From NCBI GenBank assembly GCA_015501075.1, contig JADNYJ010000143.1, positions 38,924-102,923 of the forward strand: a stretch of DNA of 64,000 nt, read 5' to 3'. The stretch is from Gymnopilus junonius (taxonomy: Eukaryota > Basidiomycota > Agaricomycetes > Agaricales > Galerinaceae). A program made the position numbers and the translations under genes. This document shows positions 46,691-56,821 of the stretch, in pieces (position 1 is the first letter of the stretch; each line of letters begins with the position of its first letter). The notes beneath the pieces were generated by a model that saw only the letters and a list, made by a program, of their open reading frames with translations, had not been told where the DNA came from and did not search any database.

Positions 46691-48319
46691 GACCTAATTC
46701 CGATGGAGGTGCAGGCGAATGGCGAGCATGATCTGGCTGCGGAGCATCGTCGACTTTCATAGCGTCGTCATTCTCCTCTTCACGCCGTTGCTGCTGTGGC
46801 AGCTGCTCCTGAACCAATGTCGGAAATTTGACTCCAACTCCAGCAGATGAAGCAAGTGCCAGTCGATCACCACCACGACTGACTTCCGACTGCGCTTCCA
46901 GAGAGTTTTTAAGATGCGGAAGCGGTGATTCAACTGCTTCAGCCTCCTTCCTAGCTTCCTCCCCAGCCACATCCCGCATCGCAACATCTCCATCCTCCTC
47001 CTTCCAATAAGGCGGAATCGGGAGCGCAAGGTTACCACCACCGGAGGAAGACGCGATGGAACTCTCGCGATCTTCCCTATTCAGCTGCAGCCCATCACCC
47101 CGCTCCTGCAGCTCCTCATTCTCCACCCAACATCTTTCCTATTCACCTTCTGCTCCTCATCCTGCCGCACCAAACCCGCCTTCCCACCGCCCTCAATCCG
47201 CCTGAACGCCATCCACCCCACATCTACTCTAGTAACCAAACTCACAGGAGAAGGCGACTCTTCCCTTTCAGGCAGGGGCGGATACACATTAGCTGCAGCT
47301 GCTGCCGCCTCCTGCTCCCTCTTCCCAATAGCCTGCAATGGCACCGACCGCGAATGCTGCTCCAACTGCATATGTGACTGCGAATACTCCAGCTGCATAT
47401 ACGGCTGTACACATGGCTGTGCCTCAGCCTCAGCCTCAACCAATCCATCCATAGTGTGCGGCAGGATTGAAGGAGAAGAGGAGGAGGAAGAAGCAAAAGG
47501 TCCATTCATCAACGCCGGGGACTGTAACGACATCTTCGCAAACCCATTAAGGGGCGAAGGGGAGGGTACACCGGGCGTAGATGACCTTATCGCTCCGGTG
47601 TTATACCCAGTCCCAGATGACGCTGACGTGGGGTGGGGTCGATGGGGGGTGGAGAAAGCCATTGAAGAAGCTGAAGCTGAAGTTGTAGGCGGTGGAGGTG
47701 GTGGAGGCAGCGATGAGGAAGCCTGTGATGACGTTGAGGAAGCTGTTACTGTCGGCGGTCCTGGTCCTGGGGATGCAGAAGCCATAAACGGCGATGTTAA
47801 AGTCAGAGGAGTGAGCGTGGGCGTAAGCAACGATGCCAACGACGAATGACGGTGTCCTCGATGGTGCTGAACCTTCCACAATAGTGGTCGGAGAGGGTAA
47901 CGCAGGCCGTAGTGTCCATTCATCTACGTATAAAATCACGTCAGCTTCCGCCCCTAAAAAATCCCAACAAAATAATAATAAAATAACCACCTCGCGCAGC
48001 CAAAGCCGTCTCCCCAGCCTCAGCCTCAGCCCCAATCCTAATCTCCAGCCTGACCAAACCACTTTTTGCCTTCTGCTCAGGTTCATAACCAAGCTTCTCT
48101 CACCAACCTCACCCTCACCCACCCTCAACTTCTCCAACGCATGGTGCATCCGCCTCTTGCGACCTTAGGTGGCATCTTTATTTCATCGTCATTACGATTT
48201 GTTGGATCTGCTGGATCTGCTGGATCGGGTGGGACAGGCGGAGGATCGGGCGCAGGCGGTCTGGAAGTTTGAGGGCGCCATATCGATGTGGGTGTTAATG
48301 CTGCTTCTGAGGGTGACAC
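46614..48319 (-). CDS. Hypothetical Ser/Pro/Gln-rich protein, frames interrupted
   Basis: Minus-strand coding-like sequence runs through several frames. Near 48300-48200 is PAPDPPPVPPDPADPADP. Near 48060-47990 VRLEIRIGAEAEAGETALAA leads to a donor and then ADVILYVDEWTLRPALPSPT. From 47850 to 47150 there is a long Ser/Pro/Ala-rich and Gln-rich segment (SSTSSQASSSLPPPPPPPTT), and from 47110 an acidic part (VENEELQERGDG, YWKEEDGDVAMRDVAGEE) ends at 46614. At least two of the frame changes (near 47110 and 48090) have no intron. It may be a decaying gene or one hit by indel errors. Family not recognised. It overlaps the DUF2786 5' fragment tail to tail by about 75 bp. Confidence 0.4.
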
Positions 48320-48649
48320 AGCTGTATTAGATACGAGGGAGGTTTGAAGCCGTTGAGTTGAGTTTGGACCAGAGAAGAGGCGGACGGATTAGTAATCACA
48401 TACTGGATCGATCTTACAAGGACACGGCTTACTACATCCGAGTCATCTTCCTAGACATCAGACAAAGAAAAATGAGCACTGGTGCAAATTAACTGTCAGC
48501 AAACTACATATATTTACGCCGCAATCATCATCTGGATATCCACTGCTAGACGCAGGTACAAGACAACGGTGGCTTGCTTTATCAGCTCTGTGCTCGCCTA
48601 CATTGTGGAACTCATCGCTTAGTCGTACTTTACTTTACTGGACATCGCC

Positions 48650-49937
48650 ATGGCAGCTGCGTACCTTCAGGGGCAACCGCTTCTGCCAACACGTACAACA
48701 GCACCACCGAGGGACCCCTCCACTGCGCTTATAAGGAATGTTTAAAAATGGAAGCTAGTGCCGGCGCTGATCAGGAGGCACTTTCACTTGCTCGCTGTCT
48801 GGGATATCTGATTCGGGAGCTCCCAAGTCGAGCGAAAGTAATTGTTGCTGACGAGGTCCTGGCTTGCAATGCCGATGATGAAGGTATGAAAGATCTTTCT
48901 CAGTTTTATATAAATCATTTGATCCGAGTTTGTAAGTCAACCTTTGTATTCAGTCTCGATCTCCGCATAATTTTCTTTCTAGTTCGACAAAACAAAGGAC
49001 AAACCCCAACTCAATCAGAGCATCCTAGTCGGCCTTCTTTTGAAATGCACAGGGCATTTTTCAGTGAAGTAGCGGAACCGGCTCCAAGGGACCATAGTAC
49101 TGCCAAATCCTCGGTAAGTACAGCAGAAATTTATTAACTCGTCGGCGTCGTTAATGAAATGATCTCTTTTGGGAAGGCTTTAAAGCGTGATAACTTACGC
49201 TGCGTTGTGACAGGCTGGGTAGATTCATCAAGCAAAGCATCCCTTGGACCCGCTGAAATGCAGAGGTACAACGTAAATCCAAACTCTCCGGAAACCTACA
49301 CCAACTACTGCCACATTTTCCCTCCCTCGACTAACTGGTCCTTTGACTCCAATGATCCAGAGGAGAAGAAGGTCAGCTAGTTTTCTATTTATCACCACCA
49401 TTTTAACCTTGCAACATACTGCAGAAAAGGTATGCAGGGACGGTTTGGGCTATCATCAATGCCTTCGGGGCCATCGACGTCCTCTCTGAGCTTGGGGGTG
49501 AAAAAATACATCGCCTTGAGAACGGATTTACCATGGATCCAACCTTGCATACTTATTTCGACGACCTCAAATTATGGTTCGAAGAAGTCCCGGTAAGTGT
49601 CGAATTCATCACTTCCGATATACGTTCTCTGATTCTTTTATAGAATGCGATCAACACCTACAGAGTCTGTACGTTCAGCAATACTATCGGTCCTCTCTTG
49701 GTTTTTCCGCCCAATCACATTATCACCTTCACGTCCACCGACCCCGATCTCCCTGTTCCTAATCCAGCGTACCTCAACCTGCATGCAGCCGTATGTCGAA
49801 TTGCTCATATGTCCGGCGCTGCAGGCTACTTATATCTGGAGGATCGTGAAATCGAGAAGTTGAAGGTGCTCTCTCGCGATGGTTCCTCCGCAAAGTTCTT
49901 GGCATCTCGCCTCAAGAGTGTCGAGCTCAGGACATGA
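48650..49937 (+). CDS. HNH-nuclease domain protein (fungal HNH_2 type)
   Basis: Exons ending 48931, then 48983-49113, 49177-49371, 49425-49592 and 49644-49937, all with GT..AG introns. The HNH-like core begins with RDNLRCVVTGWVDSSSK and has His in NYCHIFPPS, Asn in RLENGFTMDP and His in LHTYFDDLKLWF, followed by TYRVCTFSN. This is the pattern of the fungal HNH_2 family, widely expanded in mushrooms and of unknown target. The N-terminal exon is helical (DQEALSLARCLGYLIRELPS). The start is uncertain: the ATG at 48650 opens a good frame (MAAAYLQGQPLLPTRT) that runs out of phase just before the helical part near 48740, so a one-base change or a missed intron is likely. A truncated inverted copy lies at 56822-58256. 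Confidence 0.75.
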
Positions 49938-50379
49938 GAGAAATATCTCACTGCGTCACTGTTCGCATGGAGCTTGAACCGGTTAATTTTTTATGCTAGA
50001 GTAAATGTCTTACAGTCTTACTGTACCTGTACCTAATCTTGCTTGGGTAAATCTCAAGTTATTTATCAATGAGCAGCATCTGGTATTCTACCACTTGATT
50101 TCTCTTTCAGCACTAACTGACGCGGCATGGAGAGGGTTGAGAGGTGGGTAACGCAGGAGGATGTTCCTGATTTGCAGTGCGAGGTTCTGAGCCTTTTTCT
50201 GAGCTGGAATTGACGGGAACATCAGCTTCGTGGTCGATCAAAGATGCAGTAATGGAAAAGAGTACTGTCGTTGAGACTCATGATGACCTATAGATAACAC
50301 CGTCATTACCACCAGACACCTGCGAGACGGGGAGACGGATGTCAATACCAATAGTCCGGATCCAGCCACAGGACGAGCA
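49938..50379. other. Short spacer
   Basis: 3' flank of the HNH gene. The first roughly 110 bp after the stop are also present beside the inverted copy (about 56700-56821), so the duplicated block includes the 3' flank. No gene is present. Confidence 0.5.
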
Positions 50380-50800
50380 CACTGCCGACACCATATGCAG
50401 ACAGGCGGAAATGAGACAGCAGAGGAAATGCAAACGACTACCTCGATGGAATATCGAGCATAAGCTACTGCACCATCGCCCCTTCCGCCTCCGGCCCCCA
50501 TTCCTATTCTCACCGCGATCGGAATACTAGTACACCGGGCTAGCTGACTTCGAAAGCTGTCTATTGGGCCACTGCTGTTCAGATGGAGTGTGGAGGAGAT
50601 CGGAGTGATGATGTTACATCCTCTGCGAGGTCTAATGCGAGTGTGCTGAGGATGGCTGCGGCGCTGACGAGCATGTCGGATATGGTACAAGTCGGGAGAG
50701 TGGTGGTGTGTGGGAGGTTGAGAAAGAGGGAGGAAATAGTTCGAAGATGGTATAGGAAGAAGCTTTCTGTAATGAAGGATGTTAGTCGAATGCACGATGT
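50380..50800 (-). pseudogene. Fragment of the Ser/Pro-rich gene found at 54524
   Basis: On the minus strand, sequence near 50640-50670 (GTCAGCGCCGCAGCCATCCT region) gives SAAAILSTLALDLAEDV, matching DSAAAILSTLETDAGDV of the gene at 54524. Further down, near 50390-50460, a stretch matches the part around 55240-55330. Stops and frame changes fall between these, so only a broken fragment remains. Confidence 0.5.
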
Positions 50801-50876
50801 ATGGAGGTTAGGAGGAGGGAAATTGCGGTGTAGTGTCGGTGTCAGATGACAGGACAGAGAACATTTATAGTCTGGC

Positions 50877-51110
50877 GGGGTTGAGTAGTCGAAAGATGTT
50901 CCTACAGGTAAGGAGCTAAATACTTGGCACCCTATAGCGTCAATTTACCTTGAATTTACCTATACTATTTTATAACTCAGTTGACGAGAAGGAAAAGAAT
51001 ACAGTGTATCTGACCTTACGTGTCTGAATTTTGTCCGTTATCTGACTTCTTGCAACATTGAATCAGCTTGAAACGATTCGGAAGATGATGCAGCTAGCCA
51101 ACCATCCGGG
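50877..51110 (+). repeat. Direct repeat, right copy (DUF2786 exon region)
   Basis: Pairs with 46464-46687. The two copies bracket about 4.2 kb that contains the Ser/Pro-rich minus gene, the HNH gene and the Ser/Pro fragment. Confidence 0.8.
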
Positions 51111-52140
51111 TACCGATGAGGCTGAAGCGAAAGCTGCTATACGCATGGCCACGAGATTGATGCAGCAGCAAAACATTACTCAAGCCGGCCTAATTGCCAA
51201 TGAGACGAAACGGAGAAATCGAATCGAGCCTGCCATAGTACTGTCACTATCACGTCTACCGTCGGTAAGATGGTGAGGTGCAACAATGGCATTCGACGGC
51301 CTGTGAAGCTGCTTTGAAGCCTTCGATGTTCAATTCTATTCGGAGAACCATGATGAAGGCGTGGACTGAGTGTTTTATGGGTTAGCTGAGCTTCGTTTAT
51401 TTGCTCTTTCCGTCAGAAAAGCCGAAGCTAAAATATACATCTGTTGATGATAACTCAGAATACCATCGCTGCAGTGCTCACATTCCGAAATGCTTCATAA
51501 CCAAATCGAAACGTGGGGCGCTTGACAGAAAGCTGGAGCTCAAAGGACGCTTGGCACATATCAGTTATGGTATGTGGTGTCATTCTACGCATCCTGGAGG
51601 ACATTGAATTTTAGAATACGATGGCGGTGAAGAAAGCGGAAGAGGAAGATGAAAGCGCGCATCAAAAAGGAGAAAAGAGGAAGAGGCTGAAGCAATTGCG
51701 CGTCTCTCTATGCCATTGTTTCTAAATCAGGAATCGGAGGAGAAAACGGAAGAAGAACCACCTGCGTCCGATTGCCAGGTCGAGGATGTCCCAGACAGAG
51801 ACACGTACGTACCACCATTACCTGCAGACTCGAATACTGGAGAACCGCAGTCCATCACATTTCATCACTCAAGTAGGCCATTGTTACTCTCTAGCGTCAT
51901 AATTTTAACTGGGATTCTAGTCTCCAAACCAGAACATCCAGCTTGGCGAACCGAACCCATACCCATTCACAAAGACGGCAACACTAATGAGAATTCCGGA
52001 AATAACTACATTAACGACAACTCTCCAGATGACGGAGCTGATGACCACAGTGATAGCGAAGATGATAGTGGACCCCTCCATACAACCCAACTTTGATCGG
52101 CGAGATGAAGGGACCTACGATTTCGACCTTGCAGCACTAG
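50877..52140 (+). pseudogene. 3' part of a DUF2786-type gene, broken
   Basis: After the 230-bp stretch shared with 46464-46687, the frame continues as LETIRKMMQLANHPGTDEAE, AAIRMATRLMQQQNI and AGLIANE. This is the DUF2786 domain pattern (a helical block with a conserved LM). Near 51280-51390 the second half appears as VQQWHSTACEAALKP and then, in another frame, FDVQFYSENHDEGVD followed by a TGA and VFYGLAEL. It therefore has at least one frameshift and one stop. An in-frame TAG also sits near 50885, where the left copy has GAA. The remaining part to 52096 is acidic and polar (DDGADDHSDSEDDSG). DUF2786 has no established function. Confidence 0.6.
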
Positions 52141-52246
52141 AAAAAAAGAATTAAACAAAAGGAACGAGCGATCCGGCAAGAGAGTCGAACCTAAGTAGCT
52201 CACTGACAATCCATCTCAACCTCTTCAAGTTCCGCCCATCCTTCAA

Positions 52247-52402
52247 TAAAACAAGAACCGATGGTAAAACAGGAACCGACGATAAAGCAAGAATTGATCA
52301 TAAAACAAGAATCGACCATAGAACAGGAGCCAACGATAAAGTAAGAACCAGTGATAAAACAAGAACCAACGATCAAACAAGAACCAATAATCAAAAGCGG
52401 AA
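52247..52402 (+). repeat. 18-bp tandem repeat encoding (I/V)KQEPT units
   Basis: About eight head-to-tail copies of an 18-bp unit. In the plus-strand frame that gives AHPSIKQEP they encode IKQEPx/VKQEPx, apart from one TAA in the sixth unit (near 52340). It directly follows the acidic C-terminal part of the DUF2786-type gene and could have been its tail. The minus-strand reading (cysteine/glycine-rich) is less plausible. Confidence 0.75.
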
Positions 52403-53782
52403 GTGATTCAGGATCTATAGACAGGAAGACGGGAGAAATATAGGATAATTTGTATCTTACATGCTCCACTGCTCTACAGAAATTTCGTGTTCTTACGCAC
52501 GTTTGCCATCAAGTGATTTTAAGCCTACAAGGAAGTCAAATGAGAGAAACTGGGAAGTATGTGCAACTGCACGTGTCTTTCTTGTCAAATCTAAAGAGCG
52601 CAGTATTCAAAGTTATTAGTGGGCATGCTCAACGTGAATGAAATAGATTTGGGCTTTACCATTCAAAATGATAGAGTCAAAAGGCGCTTTCATATACTGC
52701 CGATCAACATTATTCAGACTGGAAATCACGTTTGAAACAACACCTCACATCAGCATAGGATCTGATTCACCCTCAAGACCTTAGCTCAAGGGACATCCGG
52801 ATGAGTATATTACTTGTCATTGAATACTGAAATAGCGCGGACATCAGTCTAAAAAGAATAGAGTAATGAGGTACTTATGAAGGATAGAAAATGGACAGCA
52901 GTCGTTTTATGCTCGACCTTTTTCACAGCGGACAAGAATGGTAATATGGCTTCCGCAGTTGTCGAAGGTAAGGTGAATAGAGTCCTAAGAAGGGGCGACA
53001 TGTTTTGTATAGGCAAGATACGAACTTTGATACCGATACAGGTACCAGTGGCGGATCTAGAGTATACCTTAATCCCTGAAGTCGAGGTTAAGAGTTATGA
53101 ATTCAAAGTCAAATGAGCGGTACGAATTAAAATCCACGGACAAAGGAAGCAGCTATGATTGGTAACCATGATGTACCGGACAGAAAGGGTAGCTGAAAAA
53201 TGTAAGGCAGTAAGCAACGACGAGTGATGAATGCCAAAGGATGGACTCGCAGAAATTGAATAGAACTGCGCCATAGATGAAATTTCAGGGGAGTGGAAGG
53301 AATAAGAGGTTTTCTGATCTTGAATGGGCATTATGGGAGATGCCACACTCGACAATGGTGCTTCCAGTGACAAGCCAGTAACACGGGTCGATTAACATAG
53401 AGCACGTAAAGCTTCATACGGGTCGCAGAAGAGAGAACACATGAATATCTCAACATTAGCATTGCCGTTTACAATTGGCGATTGCGGGTGATAAGGCATT
53501 TGAGCGGATGACATAGTCAGTTCGAAAAAGATGGTATAAGCTTTAAAATGTCGTGGGCGAAAGGAAAAAAATTATTAAAATTTGAGGGATTGATGTCAAA
53601 CAATACATTATTACATATATTGTGTTTCTGTAGGGATTTCATGGGCCGACTCATTGCCGAGGTCGAGCTTGAGAGGGCAAATGTTCGCGTCGACGTAGTT
53701 CGTTAACGGCTATAAGAAGCCAGCGGCGAGATTAATCAAGACGTAAGTAAATTCAAATCGAAGTACCGAGAGTTGCAGTAGT
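52403..53782. other. Gene-poor stretch
   Basis: A plus-strand frame at 52877-53116 (79 codons) is protein-like (KNGNMASAVVEGKVNRVLRR) but unattached to any family. The rest is without support for genes. Confidence 0.35.
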
Positions 53783-54352
53783 TCATGAGAAAGAGGGAGT
53801 GATATGCGAAGAGGACTCTAAACGGGGTAAGCTAATGTGAGTAACGTTTACATGGGTATTTAGCTTCGTACAAGAGGACTCAGCTGACTTAGTCGGGCAT
53901 GATCGCCACTGATCACCACGTGAAAACGACAAATAGCGAGAGATAACGCCGAAGGGGACTATTAATATTAACAAGATATGAAGATACTTGGGAAATTGGC
54001 GGTGTAGAGTCGGTGCACGATCAGAAGACGTCCAAGTATACATACGTCTAGCACTGCCGGTGCCAGTCAACGTCGGTCGAAGAATAATAATATGACAGTG
54101 TCGATCAACATCATACATATCAGAACCAGTGTACTGCAGTATAGAGCTGTTCGAGAAATGAATTGGAGATGAAGATTCCCCACGGAAGATCCGGGTTATT
54201 TGAGAATCGAGATCGTAAAAGTCCACCCCAGAGCGACAAGCGAGTATAGAGCGGTCTAGATCGAATTTCGAAGTTCGAGTTAACATGGCATAATGAGACT
54301 GGGACGTCTGGCTCAGCAGGAGACAGCTTGAAGAACGCCAAAGAGATTCCAT
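53783..54352 (-). CDS. Hypothetical protein
   Basis: A 189-codon minus-strand frame starts at an ATG (MESLWRSSSCLLLSQ) and stays open to 53783. It has a hydrophobic segment (YLHILLILIVPFGVISRYLSF) around residues 130-150. The family is not recognised and it may be a chance frame, since no intron or homologous copy supports it. Confidence 0.25.
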   Translation of the reverse strand: MESLWRSSSCLLLSQTSQSHYAMLTRTSKFDLDRSILACRSGVDFYDLDSQITRIFRGESSSPIHFSNSSILQYTGSDMYDVDRHCHIIILRPTLTGTGSARRMYTWTSSDRAPTLHRQFPKYLHILLILIVPFGVISRYLSFSRGDQWRSCPTKSAESSCTKLNTHVNVTHISLPRLESSSHITPSFS

Positions 54353-54523
54353 TGTAAATGTGGTCGAAGTTTCAGTCAGACAATGGCTCCGTTCCGCACC
54401 GACGAGGTGATCCGGATTAGATAATTTTCTACGCGTGACTTTTGCATAGCAGTTGCCCCCGTCTTTCAGTTGTTTCCTCCATATCAACTTGCAACACCTT
54501 TCTTCGCAACCACCTTCCGACTT

Positions 54524-56151
54524 TCATGGCTTCCAAATCGTCGAGTACGTTGTTTCGTTCTCTGAATGCACTACTCGTTTCCTATCTTATTTGCTATAGC
54601 TTCATATTCTGGATCTCCACCGCCAGCACCGGTGGACTTGAGGCATATGACCTCGAACAGTGCCCTGGCATCGCCAACGAGAGAACATCGTAGAGCCTCT
54701 CAGCACCTGCGTACGATGGACCCACGGCTGGGCTCGAGATCACCGAGCTCAATTCCGTCCTCACCTACCTCCATGTAAGTCTGCTGTTTTCACCTTCTTT
54801 CGTCCTACTGACATTCCACCTACTGCAGACACTCTTCCTCATCGCAATCTTCGAGCGTGACATCGAACCCATCGTCCCGCCTCCCCGCCGCTCCTTCTCA
54901 ACCACCACACCCATCATCACGCACCCAATCCTCACCGCATCCCACGCGCCAAGGGCTCCGAATCTCTCGAACAATCCGTGCCCTCCGTGCTCGACAGCGC
55001 CGCAGCCATCCTCAGCACACTCGAAACGGACGCCGGTGACGTGGCTGATCAAGTAGCCGTCGTCGCTCCCGCGGCATCTCCAATCTCCCTCGACAACATG
55101 GGTGGCAGGAGCGGATTCGCCAGCCCTATCGGCACTTTCGAAGTCGCAGCCCAAGTCCCATTGGGTCGAGAACTGGTGGCGGGCGTGGTGCGGAACAACT
55201 TTCGCTCAATATCCCAGCGAGCAGCGGTCTACCTCCCCAGCTTATCTCTTCTGCTATATCGTCTCCGCCTGTCTCGGTGCTGGGGCTGCATGTGACGTCG
55301 GCAGTGGCTTCTCCCGCTGCTGGCTCCGGTCCATCCACGTCTGCCTCTTCGCCTTCGTCCAAGCCCCAGGTTATCCGCGCGGTCGATGCTGCGACCATCT
55401 CGCAGGTGCATGGGCCATCAGCCACCTCAACAACCACACCCTCCATCATTACGCTTTCGCGCGACCACGAGCCTCCTGTTCCCATCACTTCTGGCTCGGA
55501 ACAAGGTTCAGAACCTCCCACGACCACTCAAGAACACCCTCCCGCGCTGCCTACCACACAATCTTCTCCTCGTCGCTCCCCTTCGTCGCTCCCTCTCCAG
55601 CCCCTCTCGCTCGCGTCCCCGCACTCCATCTCATCTGCGACATCACCCATCTCCTCCCCATCCTCCGCCCACCTCACCCTCTCATCGCACCCTCCTTCGC
55701 CCATCCAGTCCGCCAAAAACGGCTCTCATTCATGTCTTATTCCGATCTCCTCTCATCCACACCCTCCAGCCTCCAACCTCTCTCATCCTTAACGACCTGC
55801 GCCAGCGCCGTTGAACCGCCACCGCACATACCCTCCGTCAGCGGCCTTAATCTCGTCAACGCCATCCATGCCCAGCAGCAACAGTCGCCCCATCGGGCCC
55901 TGGAAGCGCGACACCTCTTTGAGGGGCTTCCCTATCTCGTTGGGCGGTCCTACAGCGGTGTGACACATGCTGGGATGAGGGATAGTATTTCGTTGCTGGA
56001 TAATGTCGGTGGGGAGTGGGAGAGGCAGGGCTTGGGGAAGGGCTTGGAGGAGCGGCTTGATGCCTTGGTGATACCTCCCGCGGGCGGTTTGCCTTTGTCG
56101 CCTGTGTCGCCTGCCGTTCGTCCGCACTCTGTTGTCGGGAGTAAGGCTTGA
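54524..56151 (+). pseudogene. Ser/Pro-rich conserved hypothetical gene with frame breaks
   Basis: The ATG at 54524 opens MASKSS. An intron (gtacgt..atag) leads to SYSGSPPPAPVDLRHMTSNS and TREHRRASQHLRTMDPRLGS. A second intron (about 54774-54829) leads to a Ser-rich run. Then SLEQSVPSVLDSAAAILSTL, later SLNIPASSGLPPQL, a long Ser/Thr/Pro-rich stretch, and at the end LSFMSYSDLLSSTPSS, IPSVSGLNLVNAIHAQQQQS and GGEWERQGLGKGLEERLDAL. These parts lie in different frames, with switches near 54950, 55130 and 55720 that no intron explains. The end block looks like a conserved region of an uncharacterised basidiomycete protein. Either the gene is dying or single-base sequencing errors break it. Confidence 0.5.
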
Positions 56152-56821
56152 GCGTGGGTGGTCGTGGTCAAGGTTTTTGATGTCCTCTCATGATTTTTCC
56201 CTCTTATTGTGATATCTTCTTTTCGGATTTAGTTCTATGCTACGCAGACTAATTAATTATACGATGCTCCGTTCTCATGGATCCTGTTATGACATGCTCT
56301 ATTTTTCGTTTAGTGATCTTTTTCCTTTGTTATGACCGCGTAAATCAAGATACATTGTATACTTTTCTTTCTTCGTTTTCGTTTGACATATCTTAAGGTC
56401 TACTTACTGGTGGCCTTTCTTTCGTTATCTTTCGGTAGCCTTGCTCTGCCTCTGGTCATTTAATTAATTCTCGTATCGTAACGTATAGTAACTATCTAGG
56501 CGCAACTTTGGCAAAGTATAGTATAAATACATGTTCCGCACCTTCTAAAATGTTAATATTCCAGTGAATTTCCAAAATGTCATCTGCTCTAATTATAAAA
56601 GCTGTATGTCGGTGAACGTGAAAGCTGACATTGCAAGATCTCGGTTGAACTTGCTAATTGGCAAAAAAGCTCATAATGGCATCATCGGATAACTGAAGTA
56701 CTTTTTCTCGACACTAACAACGAATATAGAATAGAGTGTAAGACTGCAAGACGTGTACTCTAGCGCAAAAAATTTAACCGGTGCAAGCTCCATTCGAACA
56801 GTGACGCAGTGAGATATTTCT
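56152..56821. other. Spacer, AT-rich
   Basis: 3' flank of the Ser/Pro-rich gene, then about 110 bp duplicated from the HNH gene's 3' flank in inverse orientation. Confidence 0.45.

Noticed and set aside
52200..52469. Minus-strand Cys/Gly/Phe-rich repeat ORF over the 18-bp array, and a CRISPR reading of it
   Set aside because: The plus-strand frame gives a sensible IKQEP repeat. There are no spacers between units, and CRISPR arrays are not expected in a fungal nuclear genome.
53783..54487. Full 234-codon minus frame starting at 54487
   Set aside because: Its start region overlaps the leader of the plus-strand Ser/Pro-rich gene. I kept only the part from the internal ATG at 54352 and with low confidence.
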